Origin: Zoogloea sp041904905
GTDB lineage: Bacteria > Pseudomonadota > Gammaproteobacteria > Burkholderiales > Rhodocyclaceae
Assembly: GCF_041904905.1 (NCBI RefSeq)
Contig: NZ_JAYRMI010000008.1
Location: 32,681-96,680 of the forward strand
Reading direction: 5' to 3'
Length of the DNA stretch: 64,000 bases
In this document: in pieces, positions 51,926 to 61,125 of the stretch
How positions within the stretch are numbered: the first letter of the stretch is position 1
Layout of the letters: each line of letters starts with the position of its first letter
Translations under genes and position numbers: made by a program
Notes under the pieces: generated by a model
Database searches by the model: none
What the model saw: the letters and a program-made list of their open reading frames with translations, nothing else
Told to the model about the DNA's origin: nothing

Positions 51926-53122
51926 TCAGGCGGCCGGCTGCAGGCGTACCCAGGGCTTCACCTCCAGCCGGGCGGCGTCGTCGGCCACGCCGATCTCGGC
52001 ATTGTCGAGGTAGCAGCCGGGGTCTTCCTGCCAGGGGTCGCCGGTGAGTTGCTGGGCGCGCACGCGGGTGTTGCCGTTGCACATGGCGAGGTAGCGGCAG
52101 TCGGCGCAGCGGCCGGTCACGGGCCGGGGCGACTGCTTGAGGCCGGCCATCAGTGGGTCGGACACGTCCGTCCAGATGTCGCCGAACCGGCGCTCGCGCA
52201 CGTTGCCCAGGGTGTGGTGCCACCACATGGTGTCGGGGTGGACGTTGCCCAGGTTGTCGATGTTGGCGACGTTCACGCCGCTGGAGTTGCCGCCCCACTG
52301 CATCAGCCTGGCCTCGATGTGGGCGGCGTGCTCGGGGAAGCGCTCGCGCACCCAGGCGAGGAAGAAGGGGCCGTCGGCGTCGTTGTTGCCGGTGGTGAAA
52401 TCCCGCACGAGGCCGCGCTGCTCGTACTTCCAGGCGGTCTCGAAGAGCAGCCTCATCGCGTCGCGGGTGAGGCGGTGGCGGGCGTCGTCGGCGCGGTTCT
52501 TGTTGCCGCGGCCGGCGTAGTTGAGGTGCGAGAAGTAGAAGCGGTCGATGCCTTCGTCTTCCACCAGCTGCAGCACGCCGGGCAGATCGGCGGCGTTGTC
52601 CTGGGTCATGGTGTAGCGCACGCCCACCTTGACGCCCAGCTCGCGGCAGCGGCGCAGGCCGGCCAGCGAGCGGTCGAAGGCGCCGTCGAGGCGGCGGAAG
52701 CGGTCGTGGGTCTCGCGGATGCCGTCGAGGCTGATGCCCACGTAGTCGAAGTCGGCGGCGGCGATGGCGTCGATGTTGCTGTCGTCGATCAGGGTGCCGT
52801 TGGACGACAGGCCCACGTAGAAGCCCATCGCCTTGGCGCGGCCGGCGATCTCGAAGATGTCGGGGCGCAGCAGCGGCTCGCCGCCGGAGAGGATCAGCAC
52901 CGGCACCCGGAAGGCCTTGAGGTCGTCCATGGTGCGGAAGACCTCGTCGGTGGACAGCTCGCCGGCAAAATCCTTGTCGGTGGAGATGGAGTAGCAGTGC
53001 TTGCAGGTGAGGTTGCAGCGGCGGATCAGGTTCCAGATCACCACCGGGCCGGGCGGGTTGCGCTTGGGGCCGATCGGCGTGGGCGCGGCGATTTCGCGGA
53101 GATAGGCGGAGATGCGGAACAT
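51926..53122 (-). CDS. nirJ: Heme d1 biosynthesis radical SAM protein NirJ
   Basis: Radical SAM enzyme acting on 12,18-didecarboxysiroheme to remove its propionates in heme d1 synthesis. The 398-aa protein has the SAM cluster CNLTCKHC (CX3CX2C), the SAM-binding ILSGGEPLLR, SSNGTLID, GISLDGIRETHDRFR, and a C-terminal SPASM-like set (CADCRYLAMCNGNTR and later a Cys in PGCYLDN). NGNTRVRA is typical of NirJ. An FNR/DNR box (TTGACGGGTATCAA) lies 58-71 bp upstream. The other nir genes (nirS, nirF, nirDLGH, nirE) are absent from the window. Confidence 0.93.
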   Translation of the reverse strand: MFRISAYLREIAAPTPIGPKRNPPGPVVIWNLIRRCNLTCKHCYSISTDKDFAGELSTDEVFRTMDDLKAFRVPVLILSGGEPLLRPDIFEIAGRAKAMGFYVGLSSNGTLIDDSNIDAIAAADFDYVGISLDGIRETHDRFRRLDGAFDRSLAGLRRCRELGVKVGVRYTMTQDNAADLPGVLQLVEDEGIDRFYFSHLNYAGRGNKNRADDARHRLTRDAMRLLFETAWKYEQRGLVRDFTTGNNDADGPFFLAWVRERFPEHAAHIEARLMQWGGNSSGVNVANIDNLGNVHPDTMWWHHTLGNVRERRFGDIWTDVSDPLMAGLKQSPRPVTGRCADCRYLAMCNGNTRVRAQQLTGDPWQEDPGCYLDNAEIGVADDAARLEVKPWVRLQPAA

Positions 53123-53179
53123 GGCGGCGGCCTCAGGGTGGGTGAATCCGATTGTCGCCGTCGCCCGGGGCCGCGCTCC

Positions 53180-53193
53180 TTGACGGGTATCAA
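53180..53193. promoter_or_regulatory. FNR/DNR box upstream of nirJ
   Basis: TTGAC-GGGT-ATCAA, one mismatch to TTGAT-N4-ATCAA. It lies upstream of nirJ (start 53122) with a centre about 64 bp away, so a start near 53145 would place it at the class II -41.5 position. The likely regulator is the Dnr-type protein at 48270. Confidence 0.75.
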
Positions 53194-53204
53194 CGGCGGT
53201 CGGC

Positions 53205-53669
53205 TTACCTGGCGCCCCAGGGCATCACCGGCACCGTGGAGATGCTGTTGGCCGGGGCACCGTCGATCAGCTTGCGGCTGATGGCGAGGTACACCAGGGT
53301 GTTGTTGGCCTTGTCGAACATCCGCACGATGCGGGTCTCCTTGAACACCAGCGAGGTGTCCTCCGAGAACACCACCTCGTTGTCGGGCAGCTTGGCGGGC
53401 AGGGCGATGGGGCCGGTCTGGCGGCAGGCCAGCGAGAACTGGGAGGGGTCCTGGGCCAGCCCCAGGCTGCCCGACACGCCGCCGGTGCGGGCCTGGCTCA
53501 CGTGGCAGGTGACGCCCGGCACCTTGGCGTCGTGGAAGGCCTCGACGCACACCTTGTGGTTGGCGCCGATCAGCTTCCAGGTGGTGGTCACGCAGCCCAC
53601 CTCGTCGGCGGTAGCGTGGGTGGCGGCAAGGCCGAGGAGGATGGCGGCGACGGAGCGGCAGTAGCGCAT
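53205..53669 (-). CDS. creA: CreA family exported protein
   Basis: Small (154 aa) periplasmic protein of the CreA family, of unknown function. A signal peptide (SVAAILLGLAATHATA) is followed by DEVGCVTTTWKLIGANHKVCVEAFHD, VPGVTCHVSQARTGG and IVRMFDKANNTLVYLAISRKLIDG, which are family hallmarks. Four Cys may form disulfides. The start at 53669 has GGAAG upstream; the open frame continues further up but is not needed. Its stop lies 11 bp from the FNR box of nirJ, so no promoter shared with nirJ is suggested. Confidence 0.92.
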   Translation of the reverse strand: MRYCRSVAAILLGLAATHATADEVGCVTTTWKLIGANHKVCVEAFHDAKVPGVTCHVSQARTGGVSGSLGLAQDPSQFSLACRQTGPIALPAKLPDNEVVFSEDTSLVFKETRIVRMFDKANNTLVYLAISRKLIDGAPANSISTVPVMPWGAR

Positions 53670-53776
53670 CGAGGGCTTCCTTTCTGACAAAATGGGGGAC
53701 ATCCGGCTGCCCGGACGGCTTCCGGGCCACTGTACCGCAAACGCCCCCGACAACCCACCCGCCAACCCCGCAACCC

Positions 53777-55423
53777 ATGGCCATCGTTCACCCCGCAGGC
53801 TGGCGCGAGCTGGCCGCCACCGGCGCCGCCCAGCGCGAGATCGAGACGCTGGCCCTGCTCGCCGACGGCCTGCCCGACAGCTTCACGGTGTTCCACGGGG
53901 TGCACTGGACGCGCATCCAGCAGGGCCGCCAGGCCATCGTCGGGGAGATCGACTTCGCCATCGTCGGCCCCACCGGCAAGCTGCTGCTGGTCGAGCAGAA
54001 ATCCGGCTTCCTGGCCGAAACCCCGGGCGGCCTCGTCAAGCGCTACGGGCAGAAGGACAGCTGCGTGCCGGTGCTGCTGGCGCGCAGCGTGGACGCCCTC
54101 GCCCACCGCCTGCGGGCGGCCTGCGGCGACGACCCCGTCGAGGTGGACGCCCTGCTGTACTGCCCCGACTACACCGTGCGCTCGCCGGGCACCGCCGGCA
54201 TCGACCCGGCGCGCATCGTCGACGCCCCCCGGCGGCGCTATCTCGTCGAGACGATCCGCGGCATCCTGCCCGCCGACGGCCCGCGGCTCATCAACCGGGC
54301 CAGGGTCGAGCGCTTCCTGGGCGAGATGCTCGAGCTGGTGCCCGAGGTGCACGCCATCGTCGGCGAGGCCCACGCGCTGTACACCCGGCTCGCCGGCGGG
54401 CTGGCCGAGTGGGCGCGGCGGATCGACTTCACGCCCTTCCGGCTGCGGGTGACGGGCACCGCCGGCTCGGGCAAGACCCAGCTGGCGATGGCCGCCTACC
54501 GCGATGCGCTGGCCGCCGGCCGGCTGCCCATGTACGTCTGCTACAACCGCCCGCTGGCCGACCACATCGCCCTGATCGCCCCGCCCGGCGGCATCGTCGT
54601 CACCTACCACCAGCTGGCCGACCGCCTGTTGCGGGCCCGCGGCGAGGCGCCGGATTTCACCCGGCCGGATGCCTTCGCCCGCCTCGAGGCCGCCCTCGAC
54701 ACCCACCAGCCCATCGACGCCGAGCGGGTGGACGAGCTGATCGTGGACGAAGGCCAGGATTTCCAGGCCGGCTGGGCCGACAACCTGCTGCGCTTCCTGC
54801 GCGACGGCGGCCGCGCCTGGTGGCTCGAAGACCCGCTGCAGAACCTCTACGCCCGCCCGCCGGTGGCGCTGCCCGGCTGGGTGACGCTCCACGCCGACAC
54901 CAACTACCGCAGCCCGCGGGACATCCTGAGCGGCCTCGCCCGCCTTCTGCCCGACCGGCAGATCGCCGCCGGCAGCCCGGTCTCCGGCAGCGGGGTGGAA
55001 CTCCTGCGCTACGCCGGCCCGGACGACCTCGCCGCGGCGACGACCCGCGCCCTCACCCGGGCGGTCGGGCTGGGCTTCAAGCGGCCCCACATCGCGGTGG
55101 TCACCTACCGGGGGCGGGAGCACTCCCGGCTCACCCCCCTCACCCGGCTGGGGGGCTTTCCGCTGCGCGCCCCCACCGGCCGCTACGACCTGCTCGGCAA
55201 CCCCATCCTCACCGACGGCGACATCCTCATCGACTCGGTGCACCGCTTCAAGGGCCGCGCCGCGCCCTGCGTGATCCTCACCGAGATCGACTTCACCACC
55301 CTCGACGACGCCGCCCTCCGACGCCTCTTCGTCGGCGCCACCCGGGCCACCCTCAAGCTGATCCTGGTGGCCACCGAGCCCGCCGCCGCGGCGCTGGACG
55401 CGTGCGGCTTTCCTTCACCCTGA
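53777..55423 (+). CDS. NERD-domain SF1 helicase
   Basis: A 548-aa protein with an N-terminal NERD (nuclease-related) domain (about 1-110): QREIETLALLADGL, then VGEIDFAIVG and LLLVEQKSG with the acidic-Glu-x-Lys nuclease-like residues (Asp59, Glu73, Lys75). A superfamily 1 helicase core follows with Walker A GTAGSGKT (227-234), Walker B LIVDEGQDF (about 321-329), NYRSP and a C-terminal DSVHRFKG and LFVGATRA (motifs V/VI of UvrD). Predicted to act on DNA. It is divergent from creA and has a small GGCT gene 19 bp downstream. DNA repair or defence against foreign DNA are both possible; no toxin partner is seen. Confidence 0.85.
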   Translation: MAIVHPAGWRELAATGAAQREIETLALLADGLPDSFTVFHGVHWTRIQQGRQAIVGEIDFAIVGPTGKLLLVEQKSGFLAETPGGLVKRYGQKDSCVPVLLARSVDALAHRLRAACGDDPVEVDALLYCPDYTVRSPGTAGIDPARIVDAPRRRYLVETIRGILPADGPRLINRARVERFLGEMLELVPEVHAIVGEAHALYTRLAGGLAEWARRIDFTPFRLRVTGTAGSGKTQLAMAAYRDALAAGRLPMYVCYNRPLADHIALIAPPGGIVVTYHQLADRLLRARGEAPDFTRPDAFARLEAALDTHQPIDAERVDELIVDEGQDFQAGWADNLLRFLRDGGRAWWLEDPLQNLYARPPVALPGWVTLHADTNYRSPRDILSGLARLLPDRQIAAGSPVSGSGVELLRYAGPDDLAAATTRALTRAVGLGFKRPHIAVVTYRGREHSRLTPLTRLGGFPLRAPTGRYDLLGNPILTDGDILIDSVHRFKGRAAPCVILTEIDFTTLDDAALRRLFVGATRATLKLILVATEPAAAALDACGFPSP

Positions 55424-55442
55424 CCTCCCGCGGAGACGCTCC

Positions 55443-55865
55443 ATGCCCGCCCACTGCTTCACCTACGGCTCGCTGATGTGCGAGGACATCATGAGCGCCG
55501 TGTGCGCCGCCCGGATGGCCTCGGTGCCGGCCCGGCTCGACGGTTACCGGCGCTCGCCGGTGATCGATCAGGAATACCCGGGCATGGTGCCCGCCCGGGG
55601 CAACCGGGTGGAGGGCGTGCTCTACCTGGATCTGCCGGACACGGCCTGGCCGCGCCTCGACGCCTTCGAAGGCGACGAGTACAGCCGCGAGGAGGTCGGC
55701 GTGCTCACCGCCGACGGCCGCCTGCTCACCGCCTGGACCTACGTCTTCAAGCCCGCCCTCACCGCCCGGCTGGGGGCCGGCGAGTGGGATTTCCAGCGTT
55801 TCCTCGCCAGCGGCAAGGCCCGCTTCACCGCCCTGTACCTGGGTTTCGACAAGCTGGGCGATTGA
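55443..55865 (+). CDS. Gamma-glutamylcyclotransferase-like (AIG2/GGCT) protein
   Basis: A 140-aa GGCT-fold protein. The YGSL substrate loop is FTYGSLMCED, and the catalytic Glu is in LDAFEGDEYSREEV. RVEGVLYLDLPD is the usual middle strand. It could act on gamma-glutamyl amines or peptides or on a modified amino acid; the substrate is unknown. The spacing of 19 bp after the helicase suggests co-transcription, though a functional link is unclear. A terminator follows. Confidence 0.87.
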   Translation: MPAHCFTYGSLMCEDIMSAVCAARMASVPARLDGYRRSPVIDQEYPGMVPARGNRVEGVLYLDLPDTAWPRLDAFEGDEYSREEVGVLTADGRLLTAWTYVFKPALTARLGAGEWDFQRFLASGKARFTALYLGFDKLGD

Positions 55866-55893
55866 GGGCGGGCGGCCGCGGCGCGCGCCAGAC

Positions 55894-55925
55894 AAAAACG
55901 GCGACCCGCGGGCCGCCGTTTGCGT
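55894..55925. terminator. Bidirectional terminator between GGCT and rdgC
   Basis: Stem AAACGGCG (55896-55903) / CGCCGTTT (55914-55921) with an inner CCCG/CGGG. On the minus strand (rdgC) it is followed by TTTTTGTC; on the plus strand the U-tract is short. Confidence 0.75.
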
Positions 55926-55952
55926 GGGCTGCCGGGGAGCCCCGGCGGCGGG

Positions 55953-56861
55953 TCAGATCACCGTGTCCTTGTCCTCGCCCCCCAGCACCGCCAGCAGCGC
56001 CGGGATCAGGCGCGACAGCTCGCCGCTCATCAGCGCGAAGTCGGCCTCCATCTGCATGTCGGCGGCGTCCGCCTGCTTCTCAGCCTCTTCCTTGATGACG
56101 TCGAGGAAGGCGACGCGCTTCACCTCCATCTTCTCGGTGAGGACAAAGCTCACCCGGTCGTCGAAGGTGAGCGCCAGACGCGTCGGCAGCTTGCCGGCGG
56201 CGAGGTGGTCCTGCACGTCCTTGCCATCGAGCGCGTGGCGCACGTAGCGCACCGCGGCCTTCTCGTCGGTGACGGCGCGCAGCTCGCAGTCCAGGTCGAT
56301 GGTGAAGTTGCCGCTGGCCTCGTTGGCGGCCAGCCAGCCGGTCATCACCGACACCGGCGACAGCTTGGTCTTGACCATCTTCACCGGCAACTCGTCGAGG
56401 GTGTCGCGCAGGGCTTCGAGGACTTCCTCGGCGCGGGCCGGGCTGGCGGCGTCGATGACCAGCCAGCCGCCCACCGGGTCGATCCACGCGAACACGCGGC
56501 GGCGGCGGGTGAAGGCGCGGGGCAGCAGCTCCTGGAGCACCGCCTCCTTGATCTCCTTCATCTGCTTGCGGCCGGGCTTGTAGCCCTGCTGGGCCTCGAT
56601 CATCTCGGCCTTGTCGGCGGCCACGTCATTGACCACGGACGAGGGCAGCAGCTTCTGCTCGACGGCCAGCGAGACGAGGAAATGGCCCTTCACCGCCAGC
56701 ACGAAGCGGTCGTCCTTGGTGGGCGAACTCCAGCCGCGGCTCGCCATGTCCTGGCTGCCACAGGGCTGGAAGGGACGGGCGGAGAGCTTTTCCTGCAGCG
56801 TGTCGGCGGTGAGCGCCCAGTTTTCGGGGAGACGGTAGATCTGGAGGTTGCGGAACCACAT
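55953..56861 (-). CDS. rdgC: Recombination-associated protein RdgC
   Basis: Ring-forming DNA-binding protein that modulates RecA. The 302-aa length and start MWFRNLQIYRL match the E. coli form (MLWFKNLMVYRL), so the Met at 56861 is preferred over the upstream Met at 56873. Characteristic are FQPCGSQDMASRGW, LLPSSVVND, RVFAWIDPVGGWLVIDAAS and the C-terminal VLTEKMEVKRVAFLDVI. No Shine-Dalgarno is obvious. It is divergent from the dual-operator operon. Confidence 0.95.
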   Translation of the reverse strand: MWFRNLQIYRLPENWALTADTLQEKLSARPFQPCGSQDMASRGWSSPTKDDRFVLAVKGHFLVSLAVEQKLLPSSVVNDVAADKAEMIEAQQGYKPGRKQMKEIKEAVLQELLPRAFTRRRRVFAWIDPVGGWLVIDAASPARAEEVLEALRDTLDELPVKMVKTKLSPVSVMTGWLAANEASGNFTIDLDCELRAVTDEKAAVRYVRHALDGKDVQDHLAAGKLPTRLALTFDDRVSFVLTEKMEVKRVAFLDVIKEEAEKQADAADMQMEADFALMSGELSRLIPALLAVLGGEDKDTVI

Positions 56862-56948
56862 GGCGGGGTACATCCGTGCTGATGGAAAAGAGGCGGCATT
56901 GTAGCGGCTCGGGGGCCGCCGGGGAGGGGGCGCTCACCTTGGCGGCGG

Positions 56949-56976
56949 TTGACACTCTGAATTTCAGAGTTATAAA
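56949..56976 (+). promoter_or_regulatory. Sigma-70 promoter of the 57-59 kb operon
   Basis: TTGACA (56949-56954), a 16-bp spacer and TATAAA (56971-56976). The spacer is occupied by a palindrome, and the start site would fall in a second copy. The first gene's ATG is at 57016, so the leader is about 30 nt. Confidence 0.85.
56954..56970. promoter_or_regulatory. Operator 1: perfect 17-bp palindrome
   Basis: ACTCTGAA-T-TTCAGAGT, a perfect inverted repeat that fills the -35/-10 spacer. It would block RNA polymerase if bound by a dimer. Confidence 0.85.
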
Positions 56977-56992
56977 CTCTGAACCACAGAGT
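56976..56992. promoter_or_regulatory. Operator 2: 17-bp palindrome copy
   Basis: ACTCTG-AACCA-CAGAGT, same arms as operator 1, centre 22 bp downstream (two helical turns) and overlapping the expected transcription start. This arrangement suggests cooperative binding by an autoregulatory repressor. Confidence 0.8.
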
Positions 56993-57015
56993 AAAACCTC
57001 ACGGAATACCCGACC

Positions 57016-58065
57016 ATGGCCGACCCCATCGCCCGCCAGCTCGACAGCATCCAGTCCATGCTCACCCGCGGCCAGCGCAACCTGCGCATGGAGCGCCACA
57101 GCCTGATCCTGTGGGGCCTGGCCGGCGCCGGGCTGTTCATGGCCAGCGACCTGCTGTTCACCGCCGAGCAGATCCCCGACACCAACGCCCGCGCCGTGGC
57201 CTGGCTGCTGCTGCTCGCCGCGGTGCTGGGGGGCACCGGCTTTGCCGACTGGCACCTGACCCGCCGCGTGAAGGCCGCGCGGGACGAAACGTGGTCCTTC
57301 ATCCACCGTCAGGTGGTCAAGCTGCTGTGGCTGCTGATGGCCGTGGGCACGCTGTTCACCTTCGCCACCTTCTTCTACGGCGGCGCCTACATGCTGTGCA
57401 CGGTGTGGCTGGTGCTGATCGGCCTCGCCCTGTACGTGCACGGCCTGTTCTCCGAGGAGGTGCTCGAATGGGCCGGCGGCATCGTCATCGCCATCGGGGT
57501 GGCGGGCCTCGTCGCCCGGCTGCCCTTCGAGACGATGAAGTGGATCGCCGCCGCGGTGTTCGGCATCGGCCTGCCGCTGCTGTCGCTGCTCCTCGACCAC
57601 GGCCGTGCGCGCCCCTTCGCGCTGCGGCTCGGCCAGGCCGCCGGCTGGACGGTGGTGGTGCTGGCGGTGCCCCTGGTCGCCCACCGGCTGGCCGCCGCCA
57701 GCCTGCCCCCCGAGGTGCCGGTCACCCCGCTGGCCGATTACCGGCCCGGCACGACGCCCGCGGGCGAGGTCATCCTGCGCCTGCCCGCCGGCCAGCCGGT
57801 GCCGGTGAAGGTGGCGGTATCGGGCGACCTGTTCCGCCCCATGCCCGACGCCGTACTGCCCCTCACCCTCGACCGCCCGGTGGATGTCCTGCTGCGCGAC
57901 GGCGCCCCCACCGGCGACCTGCGCCTGCCCGGCGAGCCGTGGCAGCTCGCCCGCGAAACCCGCTGGATCTCCATCCCGTGGATCCGCGCCCGCCTCGACC
58001 CGACCGCCGGCCCGGTGGTGGAGTCGGCGCTGGTGGTGGATTTCCACGGCCATCCCCGCAACTGA
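57016..58065 (+). CDS. Polytopic membrane protein, first gene of the dual-operator operon
   Basis: I do not recognise this 349-aa protein. A cytoplasmic N-terminal helix (MADPIARQLDSIQSMLTRGQ) precedes about six membrane segments (LILWGLAGAGLFMASDLLF, AVAWLLLLAAVLGGTGFA, VVKLLWLLMAVGTLFTFATFF, MLCTVWLVLIGLALYVHGLF, AGGIVIAIGVAGLVAR, KWIAAAVFGIGLPLLSLLL), then a predicted periplasmic domain (about 230-349) with beta-rich phrases such as EVILRLPAGQPVPVKVAV and VVESALVVDFHGHP. It is followed by a lipoprotein gene and a small winged-helix regulator. Confidence 0.8.
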   Translation: MADPIARQLDSIQSMLTRGQRNLRMERHSLILWGLAGAGLFMASDLLFTAEQIPDTNARAVAWLLLLAAVLGGTGFADWHLTRRVKAARDETWSFIHRQVVKLLWLLMAVGTLFTFATFFYGGAYMLCTVWLVLIGLALYVHGLFSEEVLEWAGGIVIAIGVAGLVARLPFETMKWIAAAVFGIGLPLLSLLLDHGRARPFALRLGQAAGWTVVVLAVPLVAHRLAAASLPPEVPVTPLADYRPGTTPAGEVILRLPAGQPVPVKVAVSGDLFRPMPDAVLPLTLDRPVDVLLRDGAPTGDLRLPGEPWQLARETRWISIPWIRARLDPTAGPVVESALVVDFHGHPRN

Positions 58066-58092
58066 AACCTTCCCTCACCCAGGAGCACCTCG

Positions 58093-58485
58093 ATGATCCT
58101 TCGCACCCTCAGCATCCTCGGCGCCTGCGCGCTGACCGCCTGCGCCGGCATTCCCCCCGGCGGCGACGAGATGGCCCGCCTGCCGGTCGTGCGCTTCGGC
58201 GACACGCCGCCTGCCGGCCAGCCCTTCATCCTGCTCTACCCCGCCGGCGCGCCGCTGCCGGTGGAGACGCGCATCCATGGCAGCCTGCTGCAGGAAGAAG
58301 CCCGCGGCGTGCTCACCGTGCGCACGAAGCAGGATCTGTACACCTACAAGCACTGGGCCAGCCTCGACGGCAAGACCTGGAAAGCCGGCAACCAGCTGGT
58401 CGGCGGCCACTTCGAGATCGCCGTGCCCGGCGAGAAGGACGGGCGCAATCCCGGCTCGATGCGTGCAGAATTCAACCTGAAGTGA
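58093..58485 (+). CDS. Small lipoprotein of the dual-operator operon
   Basis: A 130-aa exported protein with a lipobox (LGACALTAC, Cys at about 17) and a good ribosome site (AGGAG 8 nt upstream). The mature part is beta-rich, with FGDTPPAGQPFILLYPAG, LPVETRIHGSLLQEEARG, TVRTKQDLYTYKHWASLDGK, and shares a style of Pro/Gly phrasing with the C-terminal domain of the membrane protein before it (28 bp away), so they may act together at the periplasmic side. No family is assigned. Confidence 0.8.
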   Translation: MILRTLSILGACALTACAGIPPGGDEMARLPVVRFGDTPPAGQPFILLYPAGAPLPVETRIHGSLLQEEARGVLTVRTKQDLYTYKHWASLDGKTWKAGNQLVGGHFEIAVPGEKDGRNPGSMRAEFNLK

Positions 58486-58570
58486 ACGCCGGGGCCGCAG
58501 GCCCTGCGCGCCCTGCCAAATGAAAAACTGAAACAAGCCAACCGACGCCCGCCACCCGGCGGGCCGCCCT

Positions 58571-58900
58571 ATGGACAACCTCGACCCGCTCCTCCACCAG
58601 CCCCTGCGCACCCAGATCGCCGCCTTCCTGGCCGGCTGCGACGAGGCCAGCTTTTCCGAACTCAAGCGCAACCTGCAGGTTTCCGACGGCAACCTGGAAT
58701 CGCACCTCAAGAAGCTGATCGCCGCCGACTACGTGGGCTTGCGCCGCAGCGACGGCCCCGGCCGCACCCAGACCAGCTACAGCCTCACCCCCACCGGGCT
58801 CGCCGCCCTGCAGCGTTACATCCAGACCCTGCAGAAGCTGCTGCCGCTGGGCGCGGCCCCGGCGACCGGGCCGGCCGACGGAGCGCTGGCCGGCTCCTGA
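58571..58900 (+). CDS. Winged-helix transcriptional regulator (HTH_34-like)
   Basis: A 109-aa DNA-binding protein: LHQPLRTQIAAFLAGCDEASFSELKRNLQVSDGNLESHLKKLIAADYV has the ArsR/HTH_34 layout, with a recognition helix SDGNLESHLKKL and a wing (GLRRSDGPGRTQTSYSLT). A short tail may form the dimer interface. It is the last gene of the operon, 85 bp after the lipoprotein gene, and is the natural candidate to bind the two 17-bp palindromes upstream. Effector unknown; there is no metal-binding Cys cluster. Confidence 0.85.
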   Translation: MDNLDPLLHQPLRTQIAAFLAGCDEASFSELKRNLQVSDGNLESHLKKLIAADYVGLRRSDGPGRTQTSYSLTPTGLAALQRYIQTLQKLLPLGAAPATGPADGALAGS

Positions 58901-58909
58901 GCCGCCCGC

Positions 58910-59575
58910 TCAGCCCTCGGGCGGCGCCGGCCAGACGTTCTCGGCCAGCACCGTCTCGATGGGCATGCGCTCGGCCCAGTGCTCCATCTCCAGCATCGGG
59001 CGGGGGTAGAACTGCTCCACGTGGCCGATGCACAGGATCGCCACCGGGCGGGCGCCCTCCGGCATGCCCAGCAGCGCGGCCAGCTCGAGCGGATCGAAAA
59101 TCGACACCCAGCCCAGCCCGATGCCCTCGGCGCGAGCCGCCAGCCACATGTTCTGGATCGCGCAGGCCACCGACGCCAGATCCATCTCGGGCAGCGTGCG
59201 CCGCCCGAAGACGTGCTTCTCGCGGCCGTCGGCCAGCGCCACCACCACCACCTCGCCGGCCTCCAGCAGGCCCTCCACCTTCAGCCGCATGAAGTCGTCC
59301 TGGCGCTCGCCCAGGGCCTCGGCGGTGGCGCGACGCTCCACCTCGACCAGCGCGTGCATGCGCTCGCGCAAGGCCCGGTCGGTGATGCGGATGAAGCGCC
59401 AGGGCTGCATGTAGCCCACGCTGGGGGCGTGATGGGCGGCCCACAGCAGGCGCTGGAGCAGGGCCGGATCGACCGGATCGGGGCGGAAGTGGCGCATGTC
59501 GCGCCGCTCGGCGATGGCCCGATAGACGCCGGCGATCTCCGGCTCGGTGAAACGATGGGATGGGGTGTCGGCCAT
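58910..59575 (-). CDS. bluB: 5,6-dimethylbenzimidazole synthase
   Basis: Flavin-destroying oxidoreductase that makes the lower ligand of vitamin B12 from FMNH2. The 221-aa nitroreductase-fold protein shows RAIAERRDMRHFRPDPVDP, LLWAAHHAPSVGYMQPWRFI (PSVGxMQPW is typical of BluB), GLGWVSIFDP and IGHVEQFYPRPMLE. The Met at 59575 (MADTPSHRF) is preferred over the long upstream frame, which overlaps dbpA in another frame. It follows dbpA by 32 bp and may be co-transcribed. Nitroreductase is the alternative, less likely. Confidence 0.9.
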   Translation of the reverse strand: MADTPSHRFTEPEIAGVYRAIAERRDMRHFRPDPVDPALLQRLLWAAHHAPSVGYMQPWRFIRITDRALRERMHALVEVERRATAEALGERQDDFMRLKVEGLLEAGEVVVVALADGREKHVFGRRTLPEMDLASVACAIQNMWLAARAEGIGLGWVSIFDPLELAALLGMPEGARPVAILCIGHVEQFYPRPMLEMEHWAERMPIETVLAENVWPAPPEG

Positions 59576-59607
59576 GATGGAGGCGGTGTCGGGCGAAGGC
59601 CCCGAGT

Positions 59608-61065
<1,458 letters not shown>

Positions 61066-61125
61066 GCCGGATTATCCCGCAAAGCCGCCCGGCGCGCCCC
61101 GAAACCCGCCCCCGGGGCGGCCGCT

